Source: CALZJC01 sp963781065
GTDB lineage: Bacteria > Acidobacteriota > Thermoanaerobaculia > Multivoradales > JAHEKO01
Direction of reading: 5' to 3'
Assembly (NCBI GenBank): GCA_963781065.1
Contig: CAWAET010000009.1
Span: forward strand, 62,001-126,000
Length of the DNA: 64,000 bases
The position numbers were made by a program, and so were the translations under genes. The notes below the pieces were generated by a model. The model saw nothing but the letters and a program-made list of their open reading frames with translations. It was not told the origin of the DNA and made no database searches. Of this stretch, positions 26,350 through 34,277 are shown piece by piece. Position 1 is the stretch's first letter. The number at the start of each line of letters is the position of its first letter.

Positions 26350-27549
26350 GTGGAGCCCGAGAGCAGCGTACTGTCGCTTCTGGGCCGCCGCCGGCGGCTG
26401 TTCGAGCGCGATCTCGAGCGGGCCGAGCCCGAGCTGGCCGAGCGGGTCGCGGCCGGCTCCTTTCTGGTCATCGGCGGCGCCGGCTCGATCGGCCAGGCGG
26501 TGGTCAAGGAGCTGTTCCGGCGCCGGCCGCGGCGGCTGCACGTGGTCGACCTGAACGAGAACGGCCTGGTCGAGCTGGTGCGCGACGTCCGCAGCTCGCT
26601 GGGCTATATCGCGGGCGACTTCCAGACCCTGCCGCTGGATTGCGGCGGGCCGGAGTTCGCCGCCTTCCTCGACGCGACGCCGCCCTACGACACAATCCTC
26701 AACCTGTCGGCGCTCAAGCACGTGCGCAGCGAGAAGGACCCCTACACCCTGATGCGGATGCTGCGCACCAACGTGCTCAACACCGAGAGCAGCCTGGGCT
26801 ACGCCGCCGCCAGCGGGGTGGGCAGGTACTTCGCCGTCTCCTCCGACAAGGCGGCCAACCCGGCCAACGCCATGGGCGCGACCAAGCGGGCGATGGAGAT
26901 CTGCCTGATCCGTGCCGGCCGCCGGCTGGAGGTCTCCTCGGCGCGCTTCGCCAACGTCGCCTTCTCCGACGGCAGCCTGCTGCATGGCTTCACCCAGCGG
27001 CTCGCCAAGCGGCAGCCGCTGGCCGCGCCGCGCGACGTGCGGCGCTACTTCATCACCGCCGAGGAGTCGGCCGTCCTCTGCCTGCTGGCCTGCCTCGTCG
27101 GCGGCAACCGCGAGAGCTTCTTCCCCCACGTCGGGCCGGACTTCGCGGCGGTCGACTTCAAGCTTCTGGCCGAACGGTTCCTCGCCTCCCGCGGCCTCGA
27201 GGCTCATCCCTGCGCCGACGAGGCAGAGGCCCGCGACCGGGTCGACGAGCTCGCCGCCCGCGGCCGCTGGCCCTGCTTCTTCTTCGACAGCGACACCACC
27301 GGCGAGAAGGAGATCGAGGAGTTTCACACCGCCGGGGAGCGGGTCGAGCTCGAGCGGTTCGCCGAGATCGGCGTGGTGCAGTGGGACGGGATCGAGGACG
27401 AGCGGCCGCTGGACGAGTTTCTGGGTCTGCTCGAGGCGGCGGTCCGGCGCGGCCGGTGGACCCGCGAGGAGATCCTCGGCGGCCTGAAGAGGCTCCTGCC
27501 CGAGTTTCGCCACCTCGAGACCGGCCGGTTTCTCGATCAGAGGATGTGA
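26350..27549 (+). CDS. CapD/FlaA1-type nucleoside-diphosphate-sugar dehydratase/epimerase
   Basis: The 399-residue protein is an extended SDR. The NAD-binding GGAGSIG is at 42-48, and SSDKAANPANAMGATK is at 164-179. There the Met175-xxx-Lys179 version of the catalytic YxxxK is the mark of the UDP-HexNAc 4,6-dehydratase (PglF/FlaA1/CapD) group. It lacks the N-terminal membrane helices of PglF. The GTG at 26350 follows GGGGAGGG. It is followed 2 nt later by the sugar-transferase gene. It probably makes a UDP-4-keto-6-deoxy-HexNAc for module A; the final sugar is unknown, and a DegT aminotransferase is encoded at 35170. Confidence 0.8.
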   Translation: MEPESSVLSLLGRRRRLFERDLERAEPELAERVAAGSFLVIGGAGSIGQAVVKELFRRRPRRLHVVDLNENGLVELVRDVRSSLGYIAGDFQTLPLDCGGPEFAAFLDATPPYDTILNLSALKHVRSEKDPYTLMRMLRTNVLNTESSLGYAAASGVGRYFAVSSDKAANPANAMGATKRAMEICLIRAGRRLEVSSARFANVAFSDGSLLHGFTQRLAKRQPLAAPRDVRRYFITAEESAVLCLLACLVGGNRESFFPHVGPDFAAVDFKLLAERFLASRGLEAHPCADEAEARDRVDELAARGRWPCFFFDSDTTGEKEIEEFHTAGERVELERFAEIGVVQWDGIEDERPLDEFLGLLEAAVRRGRWTREEILGGLKRLLPEFRHLETGRFLDQRM

Positions 27550-27551
27550 CC

Positions 27552-28211
27552 GTGAAGCGGCTTCTGGACCTGGTGGGGGCGGGCCTGCTCACCGCCCTCG
27601 TGCTGCCGGTCGGGCTGCTCACCGCGCTGATCCTGCGGCTCACTGGCGAGGGCGAGGTGTTCTACGCCCAGCCCCGGGTCGGCAGGGACGGCGAGCTGTT
27701 TCGCCTGCTCAAGTTCGTCACCATGGTCAAGAACAGCGCCAGCATGGGCACCGGCACCGTCACCGTGCCGGGCGACAGCCGGGTGCTGCCGGTGGGCCGG
27801 GTGCTGCGCAAGCTCAAGCTCAACGAGCTGCCGCAGCTGCTCAATGTGCTGCGCGGCGACATGAGCCTGGTGGGCCCGCGGCCGCTGACCCCCGAGACCT
27901 TCGCCTGCTACCCCGACGAGGTCCAGCGCCGGATCGTCGCCGTGCCGCCGGGGGTCACCGGCATCGGCTCCATCGTCTTCCGCGACGAAGAGCGGATCCT
28001 GGCCGAGAGCGAGCTCGAGCCGCTCGACTGCTATCGCCGGGAGATCGCCCCCTACAAGGGGCGGCTGGAGCTTTGGTACATCGCCAACCGCGGCCTGGGG
28101 CTCGATCTGAAGCTGCTGCTGCTGACCGCGGTGGCCGTCCTGGCGCCGCGCAGCCGGCTGCACGAGCGGGTCCTGGCGGCGCCCTTCGCGCCCGGTTCCG
28201 AGGGTCCATGA
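27552..28211 (+). CDS. PglC/WcaJ-type sugar-1-phosphate transferase
   Basis: A 219-residue monotopic phosphoglycosyl transferase. An N-terminal re-entrant helix with a proline (KRLLDLVGAG to residue 30) is followed by GEVFYAQPRVGRDG. Next comes LKFVTM, which stands where KFRTM is usual. The catalytic core is KLNELPQLLNVLRGDMSLVGPRPL. The dyad normally written Asp-Glu is Asn91-Glu92 here. Such NE forms occur in several capsule enzymes, but it is worth noting. It follows the dehydratase stop by 2 nt. It should move a sugar phosphate from UDP-sugar to undecaprenyl phosphate at the inner membrane, starting a repeat unit. Confidence 0.85.
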   Translation: MKRLLDLVGAGLLTALVLPVGLLTALILRLTGEGEVFYAQPRVGRDGELFRLLKFVTMVKNSASMGTGTVTVPGDSRVLPVGRVLRKLKLNELPQLLNVLRGDMSLVGPRPLTPETFACYPDEVQRRIVAVPPGVTGIGSIVFRDEERILAESELEPLDCYRREIAPYKGRLELWYIANRGLGLDLKLLLLTAVAVLAPRSRLHERVLAAPFAPGSEGP

Positions 28212-28252
28212 CGCCGCGCGTCGGGAGGCGCCTGACGCCCCCGAACGGCTGC

Positions 28253-28258
28253 TAGACT
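28253..28258 (+). promoter_or_regulatory. Putative extended -10 element, leaderless (TGcTAGACT)
   Basis: TGCTAGACT ends 7 nt before the ATG of the WecA-like gene, and no Shine-Dalgarno lies between. Transcription would begin at or beside the ATG. The paralogous gene at 46644 shows the same arrangement. Confidence 0.55.
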
Positions 28259-28265
28259 GACCGCC

Positions 28266-29471
28266 ATGGTGTGGCTCAGGGCGCTGCTGCCCGGTCTCGT
28301 TGCTGCGGCGGTGACGATGATGCTGACGCCCGCCGTCGCCCAGCTGGCGGTGCGTCTGCGCGCCATCGACGAGCCCGGCGGCCGGCGCCGCCAGAAGCGC
28401 TCCATCCCGCGGCTCGGCGGCATCGCCATCCTCACCGGCATCCTGATCGCCCTGGTGCCCAGCCTGCCGCTGCTGACCCGCGGGGCGGCCTTCCGCAGCG
28501 TCTCTCACAGCGAGACGCTATGGCTGCTGGTGGCGACGCTGATCATCTTCGCCGTCGGCCTGGTCGACGACATCCGCCAGCTCGGGCCGTTCCAGAAGCT
28601 CTTCTTCCAGATCGTCGCCGCCTCGATCGTGGTCGCCATGGGCTGGCAGTTCTCCAACGTGCGGCTGCCCTGGGACGCCGAAGGCGCCTACGTCGGGGCG
28701 GTGGCGCCGCTGCTGTCGCTGCTGTGGATCGTCGGCGTGACCAACGCGGTCAACTTCATCGACGGCCTCGACGGGCTGGCCTCCGGGATCGTCGCCATCA
28801 TCGCCTCGAGCCTGCTGGTGCTGGCGGTGCTGCAGCGCTCGCCGGAGGTGGTGGTCGCCACCAGCTGCGTCGTCGGCGCCTGTCTCGGCTTCCTGCGCCA
28901 CAACTGGAACCCGGCGAGAATCTACATGGGCGACTCGGGCTCGCTGACGCTCGGGTTCATCCTGGCGACGGTCTCGCTGCACTCGTCGGTCAAGGCCTCG
29001 GCGACGGTAGCTCTGCTGGTGCCGATCCTGGCGCTCGGCCTGCCGGTGCTCGATACGCTGCTGGTGATGTGGTACCGCTTCCTCAAGGGGCACACGCGGA
29101 TGAACCGGATCGCGCGCATGTTCCACGCCGACCGCAGGCATCTGCACCACCTGCTGCTGGAGACCCACGGCAAGCGCTCGCGGGCGCTGTGGACCCTCTA
29201 TGGGCTGGCGCTGGCGTTCTGCGCCATGGCGCTCGTGGTGGCCACCAGCCGCAACCTGTGGCTCGGGGTGGCGTTCCTGGGGGTCGAGTTCTGCGCCGTC
29301 CTGCTGATCCGCAAAGTGGGCTTCCGGGCCGAGGCGCGGCGGCTGGCCGAGGAGCGCGTCAATCGCATCCAGGACCCCGAGGTGACGGCCGGTGCCGCGG
29401 ACCCGGTCGGCGTGGTGCCGCTGCCACGGATCGAGCCGGCGATCGACGAGCTCGACTCGGTGGTGAAATAG
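28266..29471 (+). CDS. WecA/TagO/MraY-type phosphoglycosyl transferase (module A copy)
   Basis: The 401-residue protein has about ten membrane helices. Its active-site motifs are GLVDDI (Asp101-Asp102), NFIDGLDG (163-170), GDSGSLTLGF and HADRRHLHHLLL. These place it in the polyprenyl-phosphate HexNAc-1-phosphate transferase family that starts O-antigen, teichoic acid or exopolysaccharide synthesis. It is nearly identical over most of its length to the protein at 46644, differing mainly in the last 50 residues. It appears to have its own leaderless promoter. Confidence 0.92.
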   Translation: MVWLRALLPGLVAAAVTMMLTPAVAQLAVRLRAIDEPGGRRRQKRSIPRLGGIAILTGILIALVPSLPLLTRGAAFRSVSHSETLWLLVATLIIFAVGLVDDIRQLGPFQKLFFQIVAASIVVAMGWQFSNVRLPWDAEGAYVGAVAPLLSLLWIVGVTNAVNFIDGLDGLASGIVAIIASSLLVLAVLQRSPEVVVATSCVVGACLGFLRHNWNPARIYMGDSGSLTLGFILATVSLHSSVKASATVALLVPILALGLPVLDTLLVMWYRFLKGHTRMNRIARMFHADRRHLHHLLLETHGKRSRALWTLYGLALAFCAMALVVATSRNLWLGVAFLGVEFCAVLLIRKVGFRAEARRLAEERVNRIQDPEVTAGAADPVGVVPLPRIEPAIDELDSVVK

Positions 29472-29523
29472 CCCGCGGCGGGCGACTCCGGTCGAGCTGG
29501 CCGCGGATCCGCCGCGGGGCCGG

Positions 29524-29529
29524 TAAAAT
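29524..29529 (+). promoter_or_regulatory. Putative -10 element (TAAAAT)
   Basis: TAAAAT in GC-rich surroundings lies 46 nt upstream of the sigma-factor ATG and 52 nt after the WecA stop. It is a good -10 candidate for the sigma/anti-sigma operon. Confidence 0.45.
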
Positions 29530-29575
29530 CGGCCGGCTCACCCCTGTAACAAATCGCCGCCAGCCCCGATTGAGT

Positions 29576-30187
29576 ATGAGAGAGGAGCCGAAAGACCGCG
29601 ACCGGACCGGGAGCCGGATGGTATCGGAACCAGCAGATGAGATCGTCCGAGAGCTACGACGCGGCTCACCCGAAGCGGTCCAGACCGTGCGCCGGCGGGT
29701 GCGCCGGATCCTCGCCTTTCGCGGCTACCGGATCCCGACCGATGACCGCAACGACCTGGAGCAGGAGGTCATGACCCAGCTCTGGCAGGCGGTCAACCGC
29801 TCCGGCTTCGCCAGCGCCGGCTTCTGGGGGTTCGTCGAGGTGGTGACCGCCCGGCGCTCCATCGACTGGCTGCGGGCACGAAAGGGCGAAACCGCCCTCG
29901 ACGACGGCTTCGCCAGCTCCGCACGGGGTCCGCTCGGCGCGGCCCTGGCGCGCGAAAGCACCGAGCAGGCCCACGCCGCGCTGGCCCAGCTGGCAAAGCC
30001 GTGCCGCGACCTGATCTACCTGCACTTCGCCATGCGCAAGCCCTACAAGGAGCTCTCCGCCCTGCTCGGCAGGAGCGAGGGAGCGCTGCGCGTGCAGCTG
30101 CACCGCTGCGTCCGCGAGGCGCGGCGGATCCTGGCCGCCCTGCGCGACGATGCCGAGCCGGGCGCGGCCGGGGCGGAGAGGCGCTGA
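29576..30187 (+). CDS. ECF-like RNA polymerase sigma factor
   Basis: A 203-residue protein with a region 2-like segment (DDRNDLEQEVMTQLWQAVNR) and a region 4 helix-turn-helix (CRDLIYLHFAMRKPYKELS, then LLGRSEGALRVQLHR). The start could be the ATG at 29576 or the ATG at 29618, which has GGGAG at better spacing and would give 189 residues. The stop shares a base with the anti-sigma start (TGATG). It is placed between the two polysaccharide modules and upstream of a surface protein, so it may control envelope genes. That is inference from position. Confidence 0.8.
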   Translation: MREEPKDRDRTGSRMVSEPADEIVRELRRGSPEAVQTVRRRVRRILAFRGYRIPTDDRNDLEQEVMTQLWQAVNRSGFASAGFWGFVEVVTARRSIDWLRARKGETALDDGFASSARGPLGAALARESTEQAHAALAQLAKPCRDLIYLHFAMRKPYKELSALLGRSEGALRVQLHRCVREARRILAALRDDAEPGAAGAERR

Positions 30188-30942
30188 TGCGGCACTCCGA
30201 GGCGATCCGCCATCTTCCCGACCTGCTCACCGGCACCCTCACCGGCGACCGGCAGACCGAAACCGCCGAGCACCTGGCCGGCTGCGACAGCTGCCAGGGC
30301 TGGGCGGAGACCTACCGGTTCTTCTCCGACGCCCTGCTCGCCGACGACGCCGCCGAGCACCCGTCGAGCGAGCAGCTCGCCCATCTGGCGGTCGACGCCG
30401 AGCTGTTGACCGAGCCCGAGCGCGAGCGACTCGCGAGCCACCTCGAGGGGTGCGACGAGTGCCGGCGGGAGCTCCGGCTGAGCCGCGAAGCCCTGGCGGG
30501 CGCCCGGCAGGGACCGGCCGCCACCCGCTTGCTGCCCTTCCGACTGGTGTCGCGGCCCGCCGCCCTGCGGCTGGCGCTGGCGGCCAGCCTGATCCTGGCG
30601 GTGGCGGTGACTTTTGTCGTCTCCCGCCGGGATGGAGCCGGCAACGAGATTGCCGCGGCACCGGTCGCCATCGCGGCCGCCCCGCCGGCGGCGGTGATCG
30701 CCCGCATCGCGGCCGTTGACCGGGCGCTTGCGGGCAACCGCCTGACGGGCATCCAGGTGATCGAGGCGAGCGGCGCGATCACCGCCAGCTCCGTCGCCAT
30801 CGAGAGCGGCGGCGACATCACCCTGCGCGCCGGCGAGATGGTCGTCCTCGGCGACGGCTTCTCCATCGGCTCGACCGCGACCCTGGGGGTGGAGATCACC
30901 CCGAGGACGAGCGACGAACAGGAATTGCACGACCACTCATGA
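30187..30942 (+). CDS. Membrane anti-sigma factor with two zinc fingers and an extracytoplasmic stack domain
   Basis: The 251-residue protein has two zf-HC2 sites (His29-Cys33-Cys36 and His85-Cys89-Cys92) in the cytoplasmic part. A single membrane helix spans about 124-146. The outer part ends ITLRAGEMVVLGDGFSI. That last segment matches the C-terminus of the secreted propeller protein at 13236 (LRAGEAIILGDGVSI), a short-strand stacked module. The gene is coupled to its sigma factor by a TGATG overlap. The outside module could be the signal-sensing or docking part, which is unusual for an anti-sigma factor. Confidence 0.82.
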   Translation: MRHSEAIRHLPDLLTGTLTGDRQTETAEHLAGCDSCQGWAETYRFFSDALLADDAAEHPSSEQLAHLAVDAELLTEPERERLASHLEGCDECRRELRLSREALAGARQGPAATRLLPFRLVSRPAALRLALAASLILAVAVTFVVSRRDGAGNEIAAAPVAIAAAPPAAVIARIAAVDRALAGNRLTGIQVIEASGAITASSVAIESGGDITLRAGEMVVLGDGFSIGSTATLGVEITPRTSDEQELHDHS

Positions 30943-30985
30943 CCAGGACCTTTTCCGAAAACCAACCCATAGAGGAGAGACCAAG

Positions 30986-31648
30986 ATGAAGAAGACCATC
31001 GCGATCGCGACCCTGGCCGCCCTCGGCCTGATCCTGCTGCCGGCCGCCGCCTCGGCCCAGCTCTACGTCAAGAACGGCGGCAACGCCGGTATCGGCGACT
31101 TCGAGACCACCAATCCCATTCAGCCGCTGCACATCAAGAAGCCCGGCCAGGTGACCTTCCAGTTCGAGAGCACGACGCTCTCCAGCAAGTTCAACTTCAA
31201 GATCGACTCGCTGGGTCGCTTCGCCCTCTCCAAGGTGGGCACCCCGGCTGAGATGATCATCAATGCTGTTGGCTCACCCTGGGTCCTGAAGGTCGGCGGT
31301 CCCATCGAGGCCACGGCGTTCAACATCGCCTCCTCGCGCACGTTCAAGGAGGGGTTCGAGGCGCTGAGCCCGGCCGACGTGCTGGACAAGGTGTCGGAGA
31401 TGCCGATCAGCCGCTGGCGGTACAAGGACGATCCGCGGGCCACGACGCACATCGGACCGATGGCCGAGGACTTCTACGCCGCTTTCGAGACCGGCACCGG
31501 CGACCAGAGCATCTCGTTGACCGACGCCAGCGGCGTCGCCCTGGCGGCGATCCAGGGGCTGCACGAGCAGTCCCGGCAGAAGGACCAGCTGATCGCCGAT
31601 CTGCTGAGCCGCATCGAGAAGCTCGAGCAGCGCCTGGACGGCCGCTGA
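30986..31648 (+). CDS. Secreted protein with S74-type (tail-fibre chaperone) domain
   Basis: The 220-residue protein begins with a signal peptide (to about AAASA, residue 24) after GAGGAGAGA. Residues about 25-110 are a beta-rich region. Residues about 112-195 form a Peptidase_S74/intramolecular-chaperone-like domain with ASSRTFKEGFE, ISRWRYKDD, HIGPMAEDFYAAF and GVALAAIQGL. A coiled coil of about 20 residues ends it. Such domains trimerise fibrous proteins. It lies 43 nt after the anti-sigma gene and is likely in the same operon. It probably forms a trimeric surface fibre or adhesin. Confidence 0.8.
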   Translation: MKKTIAIATLAALGLILLPAAASAQLYVKNGGNAGIGDFETTNPIQPLHIKKPGQVTFQFESTTLSSKFNFKIDSLGRFALSKVGTPAEMIINAVGSPWVLKVGGPIEATAFNIASSRTFKEGFEALSPADVLDKVSEMPISRWRYKDDPRATTHIGPMAEDFYAAFETGTGDQSISLTDASGVALAAIQGLHEQSRQKDQLIADLLSRIEKLEQRLDGR

Positions 31649-31721
31649 TCGACCCCAACCACCGGCCCGCGGCGCCCCGGTAGGGGCGTCTTGGCGCCGG
31701 CAACCAAGAAATCTCAGAGCC

Positions 31722-31753
31722 CGGGGCAGGTGGTCTCACGGCCGCCTGCCCCG
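31722..31753 (+). terminator. Hairpin, likely terminator after the S74 gene
   Basis: CGGGGCAGG (31722-31730) pairs with CCTGCCCCG (31745-31753) around a 14-nt loop and is followed by CGGCCTTTCT. It lies between two convergent genes. The T tract is short, so this is a moderate prediction. Confidence 0.45.
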
Positions 31754-31791
31754 CGGCCTTTCTACGGCTTCAGGGTCTGGGAGGCGCTGCC

Positions 31792-32517
31792 CTACGACGA
31801 CTGCCGCAGGGGCCGCAGATCCCAGACGCCGAGGAACTTGTCCTCCACCTCGCCGGCGGAGTCGGCGATCAGGTTTAGGGGCTCGGGCAGCCCGAACGGC
31901 GGCAGGCAAAGGTTCACCGGCCGAGACATCCCGGTTCGGATGGTCGCGTTGAAGGTGCAGTCGGGGTAGGTGGAGGTCAGCAGATAGGTGCAGGAGGATC
32001 GCCTGAAGTTGCCCAGCACCTGACACACCTCGTCATTCGACAGGTGCAGCAGGCAGTCCCGGCAGAGCAGGGCGTCGGCCGCCGGCAGGGCATCCTTGGC
32101 GATGTCGAGATAGATAAAGCTACGGCGCGCGTCGCCATGCTCCCGGTTGAGCCGGTCTACCAACGCCTGGACGATCTCGCCACCGACGTAGCGGTCCAGG
32201 TCGAGATCGAGCTGACTCATCCAGTAGTAGTCGCCGCAGGGAGCATCCAGCAAAGAGCGCACGCCGAGCGACGCCAGGACCTCGGGCAGCGCCGCGCGCA
32301 GCGACTCGGTGGCCTGCAGTGTCGAGCCCGCTCCCGAGACGGATTCGGAGGAGTCCCAGAGCTTCTTCTCGTAGATCTGGGTGAAGACCTGACCGCGGTC
32401 CTTGCCCAGGAAACGCAGCCGTCGCCGTAGCACTCCGGGGCGGATCCAGCGCGCCGCGGAGGCGAGGCGCGGGAAGCGTCGGCGCAGCCGGGCGAGTCGA
32501 CTTCGGGGGGAGCCCAT
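31792..32517 (-). CDS. Class I SAM-dependent methyltransferase-like protein
   Basis: The 241-residue protein has the SAM-binding motif SLLDAPCGDYYWM (about 88-100), an acidic YVGGEIV at the end of the next strand and CRDCLLHLSNDEV further on. It resembles small methyltransferases found in glycan and secondary-metabolite clusters. The N-terminus is basic and may contact membranes. The ATG at 32517 is preferred over 32529 because TATGCT on this strand ends 7 nt upstream of it, as in other leaderless genes here. It is divergent from the second flippase with a 20-bp gap. It may methylate a sugar of the polysaccharide (inference). Confidence 0.7.
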   Translation of the reverse strand: MGSPRSRLARLRRRFPRLASAARWIRPGVLRRRLRFLGKDRGQVFTQIYEKKLWDSSESVSGAGSTLQATESLRAALPEVLASLGVRSLLDAPCGDYYWMSQLDLDLDRYVGGEIVQALVDRLNREHGDARRSFIYLDIAKDALPAADALLCRDCLLHLSNDEVCQVLGNFRRSSCTYLLTSTYPDCTFNATIRTGMSRPVNLCLPPFGLPEPLNLIADSAGEVEDKFLGVWDLRPLRQSS

Positions 32518-32523
32518 GGCGGT

Positions 32524-32530
32524 TAGCATA
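32524..32530. promoter_or_regulatory. Overlapping bidirectional -10 elements
   Basis: The plus strand reads TAGCAT (32524-32529), 8 nt before the flippase GTG. The minus strand reads TATGCT (32530-32525), 7 nt before the methyltransferase ATG at 32517. Only 20 bp separate the two genes and neither has a ribosome-binding site. A shared, near-palindromic -10 firing both ways fits the spacing. Confidence 0.45.
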
Positions 32531-32537
32531 GCGTCTC

Positions 32538-34157
32538 GTGCGCCTCTCGACCCGCCTGCTGACCAACGCCGCGACCACCTATCTGCGCCTCGGCACGACC
32601 TTCACGCTGGGCCTGTTCACCACCTGGTACGTGATCGGCCACGCCGGGGTGATCGGCTTCGGCCTGATGGCCCTGGCGGTGTCGAGCACCGGTCCCTCGC
32701 ACGCGCTGGAACGCAGTCTGAGGTTCGGCCTGGTGCGCGAGCTGGCCGCCTCGCTGGCCTCCGGCGACCGGCGCGCCGTCACCCGCAGCCTGGCCTCTGC
32801 CTTCCGCCTGTGCCTGCAGGCATGCCTGCCCCTGGCCGGCCTGGTGGCGCTGCTGGCGCTGTTGGCCTGGCGAGGCCTGTTCAACCTCCCCGTCGACCAG
32901 CCCGAGCTGAAGGTCGCGCTCGTCGCCCTGGTCCTGGGAGAGGGCATCCACGCGGGCTTGCGGCTGCTCAGCGCGCCGTTTCTCCAGACGCTGTTCGCCG
33001 CGCAGCAGGTGGCTCTCGACAACCTGCTCATCGTCCTGGCGCGGGCCACCCAGGCCCTGTCGGCGGTGGTGGTCTTCAGCTGGCTGCTGCCGCACGCCGA
33101 GCTGCACGTCCAACTCATCGGCTTTGCGGTGAGCCGCGCCACGATCCAGCTGGCCGACGTCGCCGTGGGCATCTGGCTCGCCAAACGCAGGGTCCCGGGG
33201 CTCGAGCTCGACCCATCGGCCTACCGGGTGGACGAGTACCGGGCGGTGCGCGACACAGTCTGGAACTCGGCCCAGGTCGCCATCCTGCTCAACATCCTGC
33301 CGCAGATCATGGCCGTCCTGATCAACCTCCACTTCGGCCTCGCCTACAACACGATCTGGCAGGTCGCCGTGCAGTTCAGCGGCTTCGCCTGGATGCTCTC
33401 GGAAGGGCTGCTGCGCGGCATCGCGCCGCTCACCACCCATCTGAGCGAGCAGGGTCGCGGGCGCGCGACCCTCGAGCTGATGATCCGCAGCATCCGCTAT
33501 CAGCTGGCGGTGGCGATCCCGGCGGCGCTGCTGCTCGGGCTGTACGCCCGGCCGCTGCTCCAGGTCTGGGTCGGCACACGGCTCGCCGCCGACGCGCAGC
33601 TGGCCGCCTCCGGGCTCTCGATCGGCGACGCGCTGGGCCTGACCGCCTCCCTGGCCGGCGTCCTGCTGGCGAGCCAGACCCTGCGCGCCGGGTTCTTCGG
33701 CATCGAGCGCGTCCTCTACGGCATCGGCCGGGTCCGCTCGTACGCCTGGTTCGCCAAGTGGGCGACCCTGCTGGCGGTCACCCTGGCCGCCATCCTGCTG
33801 CCCGTCTCGGGGCGGCCCATCGCCGCCCCGATCAGTCTGCTGGTGGTCACCGGCCTGTTCTCGCTCGGCGTGGTGCTGCGGGCGGCGCGGCGCGAGACCG
33901 GCCTCGAGATCGGCCCGACCCTGCGGCGCTCGCTGCCCCGGCCGCTGGCCGTCAACCTGCTGTTCCTGGCCGGCTTGCTGGCCGCCCGCCCCCTGCTCGG
34001 GGAGCCGACGCTGCCGCGGGTCGCCGCGCTGCTGCTGGTCTCGGCGGCGGTCTACGCCTTGCTCGCCGCGGCCCTGGCCACCGAAGCCGACGAGCGCAAA
34101 CGGCTTCGCCAGCTGCTGACGGAGCGCTTTCGCGGCCGGAACGCCGGATCTGCGTGA
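32538..34157 (+). CDS. Polysaccharide flippase, MOP superfamily (module B copy)
   Basis: A 539-residue membrane protein with about 12-14 helices and a paralogue of the flippase at 23247, sharing well over half of its residues by eye. It starts GTG (MRLSTRLLTNAATTY). Its last codons (encoding NAGSA and the stop) are read through the antisense of a 13-codon glycosyltransferase relic, so the C-terminus was altered by the deletion that removed that gene. It opens module B and should export a different or modified repeat unit. Confidence 0.85.
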   Translation: MRLSTRLLTNAATTYLRLGTTFTLGLFTTWYVIGHAGVIGFGLMALAVSSTGPSHALERSLRFGLVRELAASLASGDRRAVTRSLASAFRLCLQACLPLAGLVALLALLAWRGLFNLPVDQPELKVALVALVLGEGIHAGLRLLSAPFLQTLFAAQQVALDNLLIVLARATQALSAVVVFSWLLPHAELHVQLIGFAVSRATIQLADVAVGIWLAKRRVPGLELDPSAYRVDEYRAVRDTVWNSAQVAILLNILPQIMAVLINLHFGLAYNTIWQVAVQFSGFAWMLSEGLLRGIAPLTTHLSEQGRGRATLELMIRSIRYQLAVAIPAALLLGLYARPLLQVWVGTRLAADAQLAASGLSIGDALGLTASLAGVLLASQTLRAGFFGIERVLYGIGRVRSYAWFAKWATLLAVTLAAILLPVSGRPIAAPISLLVVTGLFSLGVVLRAARRETGLEIGPTLRRSLPRPLAVNLLFLAGLLAARPLLGEPTLPRVAALLLVSAAVYALLAAALATEADERKRLRQLLTERFRGRNAGSA

Positions 34158-34176
34158 AGTAATGGACGATTCGCAT
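34138..34176 (-). pseudogene. Glycosyltransferase family 4 remnant (first 13 codons)
   Basis: On the minus strand the ATG at 34176 begins MRIVHYFTQIRRS, matching MRIVQHFTEIRR at the start of the intact GT4 at 26066. The upstream bases (AATCTAGCAGAAC then CGATG) are also conserved. After codon 13 the similarity ends and the sequence is antisense to the flippase 3' end. The rest of the gene, about 1.1 kb, is deleted. It is the reciprocal of the sulfotransferase loss in module A. Confidence 0.8.
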
Positions 34177-34192
34177 CGAGCGGCAGTTCTGC

Positions 34193-34198
34193 TAGATT
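34193..34198 (+). promoter_or_regulatory. Putative extended -10 element (TGcTAGATT), module B
   Basis: GTTCTGCTAGATT is identical to the module A copy at 26084-26089. It lies 79 nt upstream of the sulfotransferase ATG and probably drives that gene. Confidence 0.5.
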
Positions 34199-34277
34199 GC
34201 CTTGGCAGCAGCCCGTCAAAGGCGCTGCAATCACCCTCTCGCCGCCTCGCTCCTCGCGCAAACCGCCCGCTAGCCGA

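Noticed and set aside
34197..34277. Longer N-terminus for the sulfotransferase from a TTG.
   Set aside because: The TTG overlaps the -10 element, and the corresponding module A sequence is out of frame before MNARL, so the ATG at 34278 is the conserved start.
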